Assembly (NCBI GenBank): GCA_956465555.1
Contig: OY101125.1
Span: 1,552,501 to 1,616,500, forward strand
Length of the DNA: 64,000 nucleotides
Reading direction: 5' to 3'
Source: Nitzschia sp. pyKryTriq1
Taxonomy: Eukaryota > Bacillariophyta > Bacillariophyceae > Bacillariales > Bacillariaceae
Part shown: piece by piece, positions 54,011 to 64,000 of the stretch
Position numbering within the stretch: position 1 is the stretch's first letter
Layout of the letters: every line of letters begins with the position of its first letter
Position numbers and translations under genes: made by a program
The notes under the pieces: generated by a model
Database searches by the model: none
Told to the model about the DNA's origin: nothing
The model's input: only the letters and a program-made list of their open reading frames with translations

Positions 54011-55372
54011 TCAGAGATCATCCATGACAAACACGCCATCCTCGACTGCATCGACTTCAGATGCAGCCCCATACGACGAGTAGCATCCCGGATGTTGTTG
54101 TAGCATAAGATTGCCGAGTCCTCCACCCCCTCCACTGATGCTAGTAGCAGTAGCAGTAGTAGAAGAAGGAGGCGGCAGCAGCAGCAAAGGTGCCATGATT
54201 GTCGGAGCGGCAAGCATTCTGGAAGCATTGGGGGAGGATGACGAGGATGTAGTAGTATCCTCGAAGAATGGATTAATAAGTTGCTGTTCTTGTTGTTGTT
54301 GATTGATCTTGTTGTTGGTAGGAGTTGGATGATGACGACGACTACTCGTCATGGTATTAGAGTGTCTTTCCAAACCTTCCTTCATGTAGTAGCTCATGTA
54401 GCTAGTAGAAGGTTGTTCTCCTCCTCCTCCTCCTTGAATAATCATGGGATCATCATCATGTCGGGTACGAATGATATGTCGAAGAATCGTATCATTGTCA
54501 CTACTACTTCTAGCGCGGCTGCTGCTGCTGCTGCTGACGGGCAATTCCGTCCAAGACCGACGTTGTTGTTGTTCATGAATCCCATTCACAATACGGGTAT
54601 ACATGCAATAGTCTCGATAATCAGCGGTAGCTTGATCTTCCAAGAGTTGCAATTCGGAAGCGGTACGTTTCATGGAATCGCTGTCAATCGGAATCGATTT
54701 GGTCACAGCACCACCACCACCACCACCAACCGCAGCAGCAGCAGTAGTAGATGCTGCTGGTAGTGGGGGAAAGGAATAGGACGAATTCTTGGATGCTATG
54801 GGACGCCACGTCTTGTGGTTGTTGTGGTTGTTGTTCGAATCGGTTTTGGATGGGTAGCTTTCTTTCAAGCTTTTCGATCTGCTGCTGTTGATGCTCCTAC
54901 TGGAGCAGGATGGATACTGTGTCACCAGGTCAGGCGTTCTAGTTCCCTTTTTATTAGTATTGCTGGAAGGAGAAGAAGAGGAGCCGCTACTAGTATGACC
55001 GCTGGAAGTTGAGTCCTTGGAAGAGTCCTTGAAGAATGAGTCCTTGGATGAGTACTTGGACTTGGACTTGCTTTGCTGCTCTGGTGGCTGTTGTTGTTCC
55101 GAATGTGGATAGCCTTGATGCAGTACCCAAGGAGATGGGTCCTCGAACAGCAGGATGCGATCACCAGTGCTGCTGCCGCGGCGAGAAGAACCACGCACTT
55201 GTACACGGCCATTGGACAGATCATCATGATCATCATCATCATGATGATTGTAGTACGAGTGGTACTCGCGAGACGTAGTACAAGACGATGATGGTTCGTC
55301 TCCTCGTCGTTCACCATTGCGATGGTTCATTCGCAACGGGGCAATCTTGGAGTCTAAAAGGCTTAGATTCAT
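54011..55372 (-). CDS. RIVNG-box disordered protein, paralogue 2 of 3
   Basis: A single exon of 453 aa from the ATG at 55372 (MNLSLLDSKIAPLRMN). The frame is open for another 135 codons upstream, but that part is made of GACT, ATCG and TTGGTG simple repeats and looks like untranslated leader. A start there would add a hydrophobic segment. Boxes: VTKSIPI (about 54687-54707), ASELQLLEDQATADYRDYCMYTRIVNGI (about 54575-54658), ILRHIIRTR (about 54468-54495) and the end DGVFVMDDL. Between them are long S/N/T/P-rich and G-rich runs. The order and rough spacing match paralogues 1 and 3. Homology to any named domain is not recognised; it is probably intrinsically disordered and nuclear or cytosolic. 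Confidence 0.75.
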   Translation of the reverse strand: MNLSLLDSKIAPLRMNHRNGERRGDEPSSSCTTSREYHSYYNHHDDDDHDDLSNGRVQVRGSSRRGSSTGDRILLFEDPSPWVLHQGYPHSEQQQPPEQQSKSKSKYSSKDSFFKDSSKDSTSSGHTSSGSSSSPSSNTNKKGTRTPDLVTQYPSCSSRSINSSRSKSLKESYPSKTDSNNNHNNHKTWRPIASKNSSYSFPPLPAASTTAAAAVGGGGGGAVTKSIPIDSDSMKRTASELQLLEDQATADYRDYCMYTRIVNGIHEQQQRRSWTELPVSSSSSSRARSSSDNDTILRHIIRTRHDDDPMIIQGGGGGEQPSTSYMSYYMKEGLERHSNTMTSSRRHHPTPTNNKINQQQQEQQLINPFFEDTTTSSSSSPNASRMLAAPTIMAPLLLLPPPSSTTATATSISGGGGGLGNLMLQQHPGCYSSYGAASEVDAVEDGVFVMDDL

Positions 55373-56836
55373 GGATTGACTGACTGACTGACTGACTGAT
55401 GATGATACTGATACTGATAATGATGATGATGATGGGAATAAGGATGGATGGATGGTGGGATGAATGAATGGATCGATCGTTTGATTCTTGTGGTGATGTT
55501 GGTGTTGGTGTTGGTGTTGGTGTTGACGATAGCAGGTTGTTCGAATCAATGAATGTAGGAAAGGAAAGAAAGAAAATGGATGGATAGGAAAGACGATCGA
55601 TCGATCGATCGAGCGAACGAACGAACGATATAATAATATGATGGCACAAATAAGAAGTGTTCCTAAAATCGGAATTTCTGCCTTCTTCCCGTCATCATCA
55701 TGCACGCGTGGTGATGGTGCAACCTTCAACCTTCCTTGTTGCTTGTGGTTCTCCATGCAATATCGCATCGCGCTCATATTTACCTAAACATCAATCGTTA
55801 CTAATAAATATTTCTTCCACGTGTCCCCGTACATGTTCTACGCGACAGGATCTTGACATGGACTTCGCGTCCATCCGCCACCACCATCACCACTTAAGGA
55901 AGTTTACCCCAACCACCGACCGTTGCTCATAATGTACCGTATGATGTACCGGTGGTACTGTACATACTCCCTCGTACCGGGGTACGAACTGTCGGGACGG
56001 AGAACACCATGACACGCTACAATTTTGTCCACACACGCACGCACTTTCTTCCGTGTGAAACCTGCGAATTTGTTACGAAAAGCAATAATATTCAAAACTT
56101 CGTGATGTTCCCATTCTCTTTCCCAAACTACTGTACTAAGCCCCATGTATATATATCCCATAAATGATCATTATATAGAAAGAGAATCCAGCGAGTTAGC
56201 GAGCATATTATTTTTTGTTGAACAACAAGACTAGACTAACGAATCATCATCGAATCTCAAACGGTACCGATATTATTATTTATGACCCCCCTGATGATAT
56301 CGATCAGCCGATCCTCGACGACTCGTACGACTTAATCTTGATTTTGGGGGTCGGGTTCCTCTCCTTGCCTTCCGCCGGGCGCCGGCCGGCAATCTTCCTC
56401 GAAGTAGTTCGCTGCGGTTCGCTGGTCGCGAGGAACACAAATTCCGTCGGTTTCTTGGTCTTTCGGAACTTGACCTTTTTTCATTGGAGGAGGCCTGTCG
56501 CATTGTTGTCAAGGACATCAGGAACTTCCCTTGCCTTGGGCGGAATTGATTTTGTGAGCCACAAAATAAAGTAATAATAATAAATCATTGGATGGATGGC
56601 GATGAACGTGTTGAATGAATCTTCCCCGCCCGTCGTCGTCGTCCTCCGATATATTGAAGTACTACTACCGGAATATGGTAATTATTTGAGAGCCGCTTTG
56701 TTGACACAACACACATATTGTAAAAACAACCATCCAATTTCCGCCTTTCCATCACGTCATCATCAATCACCACAACCATCACCATCAATCATCATAGACA
56801 ACATTACAAGTCAACTGCTACACCACCACCATAATA
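55373..56836. other. Intergenic between divergent RIVNG-box paralogues 2 and 3
   Basis: Holds the leader repeats of paralogue 2 (GACT, GATGAT, TTGGTG and ATCG units, 55375-55630). A GC-rich block at about 56310-56520 has open, basic frames on the minus strand but no recognisable family and no consistent start. Otherwise no gene seen. Confidence 0.4.
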
Positions 56837-57706
56837 ATGAGACCGATTTCAGAAACTCTTACATCATCATCATCATCATCGCATCGCATCCCTCTTACTT
56901 CTTCTTCTTCCGAACGAATGGCAGAGGAGAATACAAACAGCAGAATCCACCCGTCAAACCACAACAACAACCCTCATCCCTCCGACGCTACTTACCCGCC
57001 ATTATCATTGGATGATAATCAGCATAATCATCAGCATAATCATCAGCATCGTCATCAAACCCAGCACCAGCACCAGCATCCTGGCAGCAGCAACACCAGC
57101 AAAAACAAAAACAAAAACAACAACAACAACAACAAGTCCGCACCTATCCATATTCCAGGCTGTGTGAGACGAACTCCATCCGAAATTCAATTACGTGAAG
57201 ATGAAGCGATGGCAGAGTTTCGCGACTATCTCATGTTTGAAAGAATTGTCAATGGCATGACAAAGAACCACCACCAGCAGCAGCAGCAACAACAACAACA
57301 GCAGCAAATTCAACAAGCGCCGAATCATAACCAGCATCATTCCAATACTCATCATCAGCATCCGCACCAGCACCAGCGCCACCAAGATCCCACCGATTCA
57401 ATTGTACAGCATATCATTCAAACCAGGATTGATGCTCTTGGAGGTCCTGCTACTTTGGCAATGCATAGAGAACCGACGGAGAGGAGTGATCTCTACTTTG
57501 GTGCCTGGAACCAGCATATTGAACAACAGCAGCAACAACAACAACAACAACAACAGCAGCAAGTTCCGTCATCATCCTCAGGGGGAGGATCGTCTGCTGG
57601 CTACTACTACTATCATCCTTCCAATACAAGCATGGTCACGGAAGATGGCCAACCAGTGCCTCAGTCCAGAAACAATTCGGGTGTGTTTCTGATTGACGAT
57701 CTTTAA
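56837..57706 (+). CDS. RIVNG-box disordered protein, paralogue 3 of 3
   Basis: A single exon of 289 aa, starting MRPISETL; an internal Met (MAEENTNS) is an alternative. Boxes: KSAPI (100-104), RRTPSEIQLREDEAMAEFRDYLMFERIVNGM (111-141), SIVQHIIQTR and the end SGVFLIDDL. Between the first two boxes the spacing equals paralogue 2 to within one residue. Extra shared piece with paralogue 1: YYYHPS before the C-terminal box. Long Q and H runs are encoded by CAG/CAA and CAT repeats. It is transcribed away from paralogues 1 and 2, so the trio is an inverted cluster. Function unknown. Confidence 0.78.
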   Translation: MRPISETLTSSSSSSHRIPLTSSSSERMAEENTNSRIHPSNHNNNPHPSDATYPPLSLDDNQHNHQHNHQHRHQTQHQHQHPGSSNTSKNKNKNNNNNNKSAPIHIPGCVRRTPSEIQLREDEAMAEFRDYLMFERIVNGMTKNHHQQQQQQQQQQQIQQAPNHNQHHSNTHHQHPHQHQRHQDPTDSIVQHIIQTRIDALGGPATLAMHREPTERSDLYFGAWNQHIEQQQQQQQQQQQQQVPSSSSGGGSSAGYYYYHPSNTSMVTEDGQPVPQSRNNSGVFLIDDL

Positions 57707-57845
57707 AAACAACAGCTACAGCTACAGCTACAGCAGCTACTACAGCAGCTAGTACAGCTACAACTACTACAGCTACATCCACTACAGCTACATCCACTAC
57801 AGCTACATCCACTACAACTCCAACTACAACAGCCGCAACAGTAGT
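57707..57845. repeat. Minisatellite directly after RIVNG paralogue 3
   Basis: ACAGCT hexamers followed by 15-bp ACTACAGCTACATCC-type units start within a few bases of the stop codon, so the array probably lies in the 3' untranslated region. Confidence 0.75.
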
Positions 57846-59203
57846 AGACAACCATGTACCATATTATAAAACGCTAGCAATTCTACTACGAACAAGACCA
57901 AGTAGTTTCAACAAGAAGGAACGACTGTTACTACTGCTAGTAATAGTAATAGTAGGAAAGTAGCAAAGAATACAAAACCAAACGAAAAGAACGTGAAAAA
58001 CAATGCAAATCGGAAGTTGCTTGCACCCACCGTCTCTCTACTACGAGTAGTAGCACTACTACTACTACTAGAGTAGTCTACTAGTCTACTTGCTACTAGT
58101 AGCTACTAGTAGGTAGTTGTAGTAGTAGAGTAGTACCGATACTCGTCTACTACTACTGCTCTACTACTAGTAGAGTAGCTCTACAGGTATTAGGGGAGGA
58201 AACTAAGCCCAAACAGACCTACTACTAGCTACTACTAGAGTAGTAGTAGCTCTCAGCTCAGAGCACGCACGCATCGGTCGGTGGTACTACTACGGCGCGC
58301 TTGTTGTTCGGTCTGTACCGGTATGTATGTGGTGTCTGTATTTGCAAGAAAGAAGAACCGGGAAAGCGAATTTTGTCTTCTGATACAGCAGTGTTATATT
58401 ATTTTGTTGAAGCCCTGGCGGGCGGGCCTCTCTTTCACCACCACGCAGTAGTAGTAGTAGGATGTGGCCATCTGCTGCTGCCTGCTGTCTTCTCTACTCG
58501 TGGTACTCGTCTACTAGAGAGGAGATGACATGATGAGAACTCCTGTCATTGTCCTCGTCGACCAATGATTATTGGGTCTTCTATGATTGTTTGATTATTA
58601 TTATTATTATTTGATGACACCGTTGGTGTCAGTCGGATATTACTACTGCTGTACTACTATGGTGGAGTACTACTAGTAGATCATCAAAGAGGCACTGTAC
58701 TGTTACTCGTTGTTGTCATGCATCATGCATCATGGTCGTCGTCGTTCGTCGTCGCGTCGCTTGAATTGTCGTGCGTGTGGCCAGCGGGAACACTCACGGA
58801 AGGACGGACGACGAGAGGCGGCGAATCAAAAGCGAGAGACGTCCAGCCGACGCGCCGCGGATTTTTCGTGTTGACAGATTTCTGACATTATTTTTTGACA
58901 TGTGGTTCGCCATTTGATGCGACATCATCTCAGACACGACGTCCAGCCGACGCGCCGTTGATTTTTCGTGTTGACAGAATTCTGACATTTTTTGACATTT
59001 GGTTCGCCATTTGATGCGACATCATCTCAGACACGACGACGACGCTGCTGGAAACATCCATCATATCGATCGATCCATCTATCCTTGATCCATCCATCCA
59101 GAGGCGTCAACGATGACGTACGGAAATCGAAGTCGAACCAAAACATCCAAGACATGCATGCTGACATGGGCACTGCGAGTCTACTCCGAGTAATGTACGA
59201 GTA
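57846..59203. other. Intergenic with TAC-word clusters
   Basis: No gene. Very dense CTACTAGTAG/TAGTAC words (58040-58250), ATT repeats near 58595, CATGCATCATGCATCATGG near 58720 and a 100-bp tandem duplication described separately. Confidence 0.45.
58838..59037. repeat. Tandem duplication, 100-bp unit, two copies
   Basis: GACGTCCAGCCGACGCGCCG to CATCATCTCAGACAC is present twice with period 100 bp (starts 58838 and 58938) and only a few differences and short T-run length changes. It is a recent segmental duplication. No coding role seen. Confidence 0.85.
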
Positions 59204-60016
59204 CAGCCAGTTCTCGCTGAGAGTTACAGGTGGTATCTGGAGCTACCGTGTAACTCTTACTGAGAATGTAACTCTTACTGCCGACGGACAGACTCCACAC
59301 GTCATCACGAAATACGTTAGCGCGTGCGCCACAAGGTGCAGTAGGTACTGTACGTACTTTATATGGTACCGGTACACTGGACAGTCTACCAGTAGGAACA
59401 GTACAGTACTGAACCACTACTCTACAGTACAGTGCTGTACTGCACTGTATGGTGGGTTTGTCATTGGAATCATCATCTTCCGTGAAGAATGGCTACTCGG
59501 AGGGAGTAGCAACTGCCGTTGGCATCCTTGCCCATCCGATGCGTGTAGAGCGGAACAGCAAGCGGGCAGCAACCGGATCCCTCCTTGGGATGGGTTTTAC
59601 TCGTACGAAGAAGAAGAAAAATAAAAAGAGTGGGGAGGATGATGATGATTCTTCCGTGTCCGGAATCAAGCGATAGTAAAATTGATCCACATTGGATGAT
59701 CTATCTAAATAGCAATTAAATCTAGTGCATTTTCTGCCACAGGCATCTAGGTGCTTGGCAAAGGAGACGGAGGATCGTTTCTCCTTTGAGTTCTTCCTTC
59801 GAGCTTTCAATTTCATTAATGCGCCTCTGATGTTGAGTGATGATGATTCCGATCAAGTGACAAGTTCAGATTGACACCACGCGTTCTTTTTCGTCTGGCC
59901 GCCGCTCCTTTGGAGCTCGAGGTCACATGGAGAGGTCTGGGTGGTGTCGGGGCATATTGTGTAACTCTCCTTAGGAGTGTAACTCTCTCGTTGTAACTCT
60001 CAGCGAGAACTGGCTG
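59204..60016. mobile_element. Second TA/CAG inverted-repeat element (non-autonomous, Tc1-mariner-like)
   Basis: The element is 813 bp. Perfect 25-bp terminal inverted repeats begin CAGCCAGTTCTCGCTGAG, each abutted by a TA dinucleotide (59202-59203 and 60017-60018). Subterminal GTAACTCT words recur inside both ends (about 59249-59280 and 59961-60001), as expected for repeated transposase-binding sites. The interior has short basic frames on the minus strand, with no recognised transposase. The repeat sequence differs from the element at 12548-13778, so it is a separate family with the same architecture. Perfect repeats suggest a recent insertion. Confidence 0.8.
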
Positions 60017-60423
60017 TACTGTACGAGTGCGGTCGGTACTATCCGTCCAACCAAGGATAACGGTCCAACGAACAACAATAATGCCGTGCGTGTTCGACAA
60101 CTACTGCAATTGGATGGATGAGGGCATATCACGCACTGACGACACGCGCGCTCTGCTCTTATCCATCGATCCATCGATCATCCATCTACAGTGGTATGAG
60201 TACTACATATTAGTAGCAGCGATCCATTACAATTCCATCTTGCTTGGTTGCTGCGGTCGGCATTTGTTGGAATAAAGAACAACACATATCGCGGCTTTCG
60301 ACCATTGCATACCCATCCAGCACGCAGTAGTCATATTATAGTCAGCCTGTCATCATTCATTCATTTATTTTATTCACGAGAATAGAAGAAGAACGGCGAG
60401 AGCAGTACCAGTACCGTGTATCT
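60017..60423. other. Upstream region of the dioxygenase gene
   Basis: Contains ATCCATCGATCC-type repeats near 60163-60183 and an AT-rich stretch before 60370. No gene seen. Confidence 0.4.
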
Positions 60424-60749
60424 ATGAATCAGCTCACACCAGCACACCAGCACACCACACCACACCACACCATGCCGCCGCCGACGACGACGACGACTTC
60501 GACGACGACGGCCACTACCGAGGAGAGCATTTCGGCTAACACGAGTAATACCATGGTTATCCAAAGAACCCATGATGATGATGATGATAATTCATCCTTG
60601 ATCGATTACAATGACAACGACAAAAATTGCAGTAGCAACAACAACGGTGGTGATGGCGATGATGATGGTGATGGTGGTGATATTGATGATGATGATGATG
60701 ATAGTGTGACGAGTCAAGATGAGGCATTGATGGAAATGTTGGGACTAAT

Positions 60750-60780
<31 letters not shown>

Positions 60781-63369
60781 TCTCCATCATCATTATCATC
60801 CAGCATGATGGGGATGATCCGAGACGCCGTAGTACTAGTCGAGGAACAACTCGATGACAATGAGAACAAGAACGAGAACGAGAACCTATCAACCAGGCAA
60901 AGGATTGACGATGATGACGACGACGACGACGGCAAGGTAGCAGGGTCGCGTCCACATCCTTCTGCTCCTCCTTTGGCATCAGCACCAGCACCTTCAGCAC
61001 TTTCAGCACCTTCACAATCATCACCACCATCATCATTGCGTAGTTTCCACAAAATTCCACTCCCGCCAACCAAGAATGTATCGCGACATTTTCATTCTCC
61101 CGAAGATTGTTTTGCCATTATCATTCCCAATGTCTTGTCAGTCGAAGAGTGTCAACAATTGATTGCCTTGGGTAGTGGTACGGGTAGTGGTACGAGTAGT
61201 GGTAGTGGTGGCAGTGATGGTAGTAGCAGTGGCACTGCTGGTAGTGGTGATGGTAGCAGTGGTGACAACGGACGATCATCGTCGTCATCGCCATCGTCGT
61301 CATCATCATCATCAACGTCATTATCGTCGTCGTCGTCGTCGTCATTTCAATATATTCGACATGCCATGCATACGGCAACAGATGGAACGCAATACCGAGT
61401 CGAGCTTCAAAATCCCAATCCTCACAAATTATCCGTCTTTCAACAGGATGGTTGGGTGAATTTATTGTGGCAGCGTATCCAACCTATTCTTCTATCAGGA
61501 TCAGGATCATCAACATCAACAGCAACATCAAACTCATCATCAAACTCATCATCAAACTCATCATCGAACTCAACATCATCATCAAACTCAACATCATTAT
61601 CAAACTCAACAACATCATCCACAACACCATCAACAAACTCAACAACAACATCATCAGCATCAAACTCAACAACATTATCTTCGGATCGAACAACCAGAAC
61701 AACACCAGCAGCAAATGCCGCCAACCAACAAGGCGAACAAGACGAGGAAGCACAAGAAGCGGATACTAGTCACTACAAGTCAGAAGAGGAATGCTCCAGT
61801 GAGACGACGACGACTCTTCGAGCTACTACTACTACTAGTAGTGGCAGCAGCAATAATTATACGACCTTGCTCAAGGGTGATTCTGGTCGAGAGGATGTCT
61901 ACTTGAATAGCAACGATGACGATTCTGTTCCACAACGCTCCAAACACAATCCATCCGCCAAAGTACGATTCTCGCCTAAAGTCCATGTTCAGTCTATCCT
62001 TCATCATAGTGGCTACTCAGTTACGGAAAAGCAACGGCTTTGGATGACCCCGGCCGAGCTTTCCGAAATGACGCATCGTAATGTATTGGAATTCTGGACT
62101 GTGGAGCGACGGGATTGGCGTCAAGCGATTGAAGAATCGGACTTTGTACGACTAGTACAAGATGGAAGTCTCGTCCATCCGGCACACGTTCCATCTTTAC
62201 TACCACAACCACAACCACCAAACGACGAAGCATCCATATCATCATCATCATTATCATCATTATTTTTATTATCTTCCTTTTTAAAGCGAGAAAATGTACC
62301 ACCACCTACCGGATTGAATACTCGTCTGCGAGTATTAAAATACGATGCTACCGATCAAGATGAATTCCGTCCCCATTTTGATGCCACGACTCGTATGATC
62401 GGTGGCGGTGGAAATGGTAGTGTTGGAAATGGTGTTGGTGCAAATAATGGTAGTGTTGGAAATGGTGTTGGTGGAAATGGTCGAAGTCAAATCAGTCTCT
62501 TGACAGTCTTGGTGTATTTGAATAGTGGTGGAGGAGTGGATTTTGATGGTGGAGAAACGTACTTTTTGGATGCGTCCACCAATACTACCAACGCTGCTAC
62601 TGGTACTACTGCTACGGCTACTGCTACTACTGCTGCCAGTAGTAATAGTAGTACCAAGGTCGTGCCACAAGCCGGAAGTGTCGTGATATTTGAACATGAC
62701 TTGTTCCATTCGGGTCATTTGTTGGAGTGGGGAACGAAATATGTCCTTCGAACAGATGTCTTGTTTGAACTGTCGGAAGAGGAATGGGAACAACGTCCTC
62801 TCAAGGCTACGACTACTACCATTGAAGAAGGAACTGCTCCTCCTCCTACTGCTACAAGTAGTCCTATCATTCCAGTAGCAGCAGCAGCAGCAGCGACAAC
62901 AACTACCATTCAAGATCTCGTATCGACGATGAACAGGATGAGCTGCTGCTGGACGGAACATGAGCAATCCGTTGTCACAGCTGGACTGGATATGTTGGGC
63001 ATGTTGGAAGATTCCATTGAATCCTTCTGTACGCCAGGACGGTTTGCTCTTCAGCTCATGCTCCAAGATGTCCTTCGCCCGGCTACTACTACTTCTACTG
63101 CTTCTGGTTCTTCTACTGCTTCTGGTTCTTCTACTGCTTCTGCGACTACAAATAGCAACAACAACAACAAAGCTACAAGCAACAGTTCCGATGACGACGA
63201 CGACGACGTCCATGACGAGATACTTGCCAGCAACAGTAGCAGTAGCAGCGGCGGCGGCAGCAGGGGTCCTCGGGACTATCAGATTTTGGCACGAGAACTG
63301 ATTGATCAAGCATTCAAAAGCCTGCTACTACAACGACAGAGGCATCAACAACAACAACACCAACAATAA
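60424..63369 (+). CDS. Prolyl-4-hydroxylase-like 2OG-Fe(II) dioxygenase with large insertions
   Basis: A single exon of 981 aa. The N-terminal ~215 residues are T/D/N/S-rich. A P4H-type fold then begins: FAIIIPNVLSVEECQQLIALG (~220-240), a Gly/Ser insert, FQYIRHAMHTATDGTQYRVEL, a long S/N/T insert of about 160 residues, and NTRLRVLKYDATDQDEFRPHFDATT. Iron ligands are His651 and Asp653 (HxD) and His762 (FHSG); Lys772 in GTKYVLRTDVLF is the 2-oxoglutarate anchor, 10 residues after the distal His as in P4H. LTVLVYLNSG and GGETYF are also in place. It probably hydroxylates proline or another residue. No signal peptide at the annotated start, which argues against the classic ER form. A helical and Q-rich C-terminal tail (~840-981) follows. 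Confidence 0.88.
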
Positions 63370-63838
63370 TCATCATGATCGTAGAAGAATCAATCAATCT
63401 CTACCGCGGTAGTAAAGAAGAGAGTGCCAAACACAATAGCCGCCGGAGCCTGCTCTCCTCATTCTTCTTCATTCGCTCGCCAAACGAGTAGTAGTAGTCT
63501 ATTGGTAGTAGTACGATACCAGCAGGTACTTACTACCGGTACAGCATTTACACGAAGAAGCACACAGTAGTAAGCAATTAGATTCCACTTGTGACGTCAC
63601 GTCAGAAGTTTTTTAGTCGAAGAGATCAATCCTCATCATGACGAATGAATGATGAATAGCAATGAATGGATGAAAATGGAAGATCGACGATGATGATGAT
63701 GATGATGATGCCGATGATGATGCGATGCGATGCGATGCGATGATGTCTCGACTCTACCAGAACCCTACTCGACCACGCACTTCTTCTGCTCGTATTCCTC
63801 TACAACAGTATATCTATTATTATTTTATAATACTGAGT
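63370..63838. other. Intergenic between dioxygenase and PRP6
   Basis: No gene. GATGAT/GATGC trinucleotide and pentanucleotide runs at about 63690-63745 and an AT-rich stretch before the PRP6 start. Confidence 0.4.
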
Positions 63839-64000
63839 ATGGCGTCTCTTGGCTCAGCATCAGCATCATCAGGCCCATCAGTGGCACCATTACCGCCTGC
63901 CAGGAAGAGCAAATGGGGCGAGCCTCCCAAAGGTTACGTGCCCGGTTTGGGTCGCGGTGCCAGTGGCTTCACGACACGGAGTGATATTGGAAACATGGCA
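63839..64000 (+). CDS. PRP6: PRP6-type U5 snRNP splicing factor, N-terminal start (cut by window edge)
   Basis: The ATG at 63839-63841 opens a frame of 54 codons to the right edge: MASLGSASASSGPSVAPLPP, then KSKWGEPPKGYVPGLGRGAS and GFTTRSDIG. This is the PRP1_N domain at the start of PRP6/PRPF6 (P-x-G-Y-V-x-G-L-G-R-G-A-x-G-F-T-T-R-S-D-I-G), a HAT-repeat scaffold of the U4/U6.U5 tri-snRNP needed for spliceosome activation. The match is almost identical over ~25 residues. The rest lies outside the window. Confidence 0.9.
   Translation, partial: MASLGSASASSGPSVAPLPPARKSKWGEPPKGYVPGLGRGASGFTTRSDIGNMA

Noticed and set aside
55373-55777. N-terminal extension of RIVNG paralogue 2 with a hydrophobic segment
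   Set aside because: The added sequence is made of simple repeats and has no counterpart in paralogues 1 and 3; the downstream ATG was preferred.
56276-56518. Basic minus-strand frames in a GC-rich block
   Set aside because: Three frames are open at once and none has a clear start or family; possible exon of an unrecognised gene, but not supportable.

Overview
The window is nuclear DNA of a stramenopile alga, most likely a diatom. The genes have few, short GT-AG introns and encode proteins full of Q, S, N, H and T runs. There is a tandem expansion of heat-shock-factor (HSF) genes, which is typical of diatoms, and an algal secretory/plastid-type leader on at least one enzyme. Intergenic DNA is dominated by palindromic words built from TAC/GTA (TACCGGTA, TACTAGTA, CTAGTAG). 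No rRNA, tRNA or CRISPR array was recognised.

Layout. 1-18.8 kb: six HSF-type DNA-binding genes, all on the minus strand (one cut by the left edge). They are interrupted by a secreted or endomembrane alpha/beta hydrolase, a retroelement fossil (8.4-9.6 kb) and a short pogo/Tigger-like DNA transposon (12.55-13.78 kb) with perfect terminal inverted repeats and TA target duplications. All five HSF genes that are complete here share one phase-1 intron inside the Leu codon of FQRQ-L-N(M/I)Y. Heat-shock elements lie in front of at least one and perhaps two of them, which suggests auto- or cross-regulation. 19.9-28.3 kb: a Ty3/gypsy-like fossil, a bHLH transcription factor (+), a retroelement fossil flanked by a 19-bp direct repeat, a RAD52 homologue (-) and a 5' fragment of the same retroelement type. 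28.8-37.4 kb: two adjacent very large low-complexity proteins (766 and 1848 aa, both -) that share a short C-terminal helical motif. 38.3-48.4 kb: a secreted or plastid-routed coiled-coil protein (+), a divergent DHHC-type palmitoyltransferase with a DHFC core (-), a P2-type cation ATPase (+) whose frame is broken at least once, and a YjbQ/UPF0047 enzyme with an organelle-type leader (-). 49.4-57.7 kb: a tubby/LURP-one-like protein of uncertain assignment (+), then three paralogues of a family I do not recognise. These are disordered proteins with four short conserved boxes: K-S-x-P-I, (D/E)-(Y/F)-R-D-Y-x-M...R-I-V-N-G, an I-x-x-I-x-x-T-R box and a C-terminal V-F-(L/V)-(I/M)-D-D. 59.2-60.0 kb: a second TA/CAG-type inverted-repeat element. 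60.4-63.4 kb: a prolyl-4-hydroxylase-like 2OG-Fe(II) dioxygenase with very large low-complexity insertions (+). 63.84 kb to the right edge: the start of a PRP6-type U5 snRNP splicing factor (+).

The genes do not form one pathway. The coherent signals are two local gene-family amplifications (the HSFs and the RIVNG-box trio), a third tandem pair (the giant C-terminal-motif proteins), and mobile elements scattered through the intergenic DNA.
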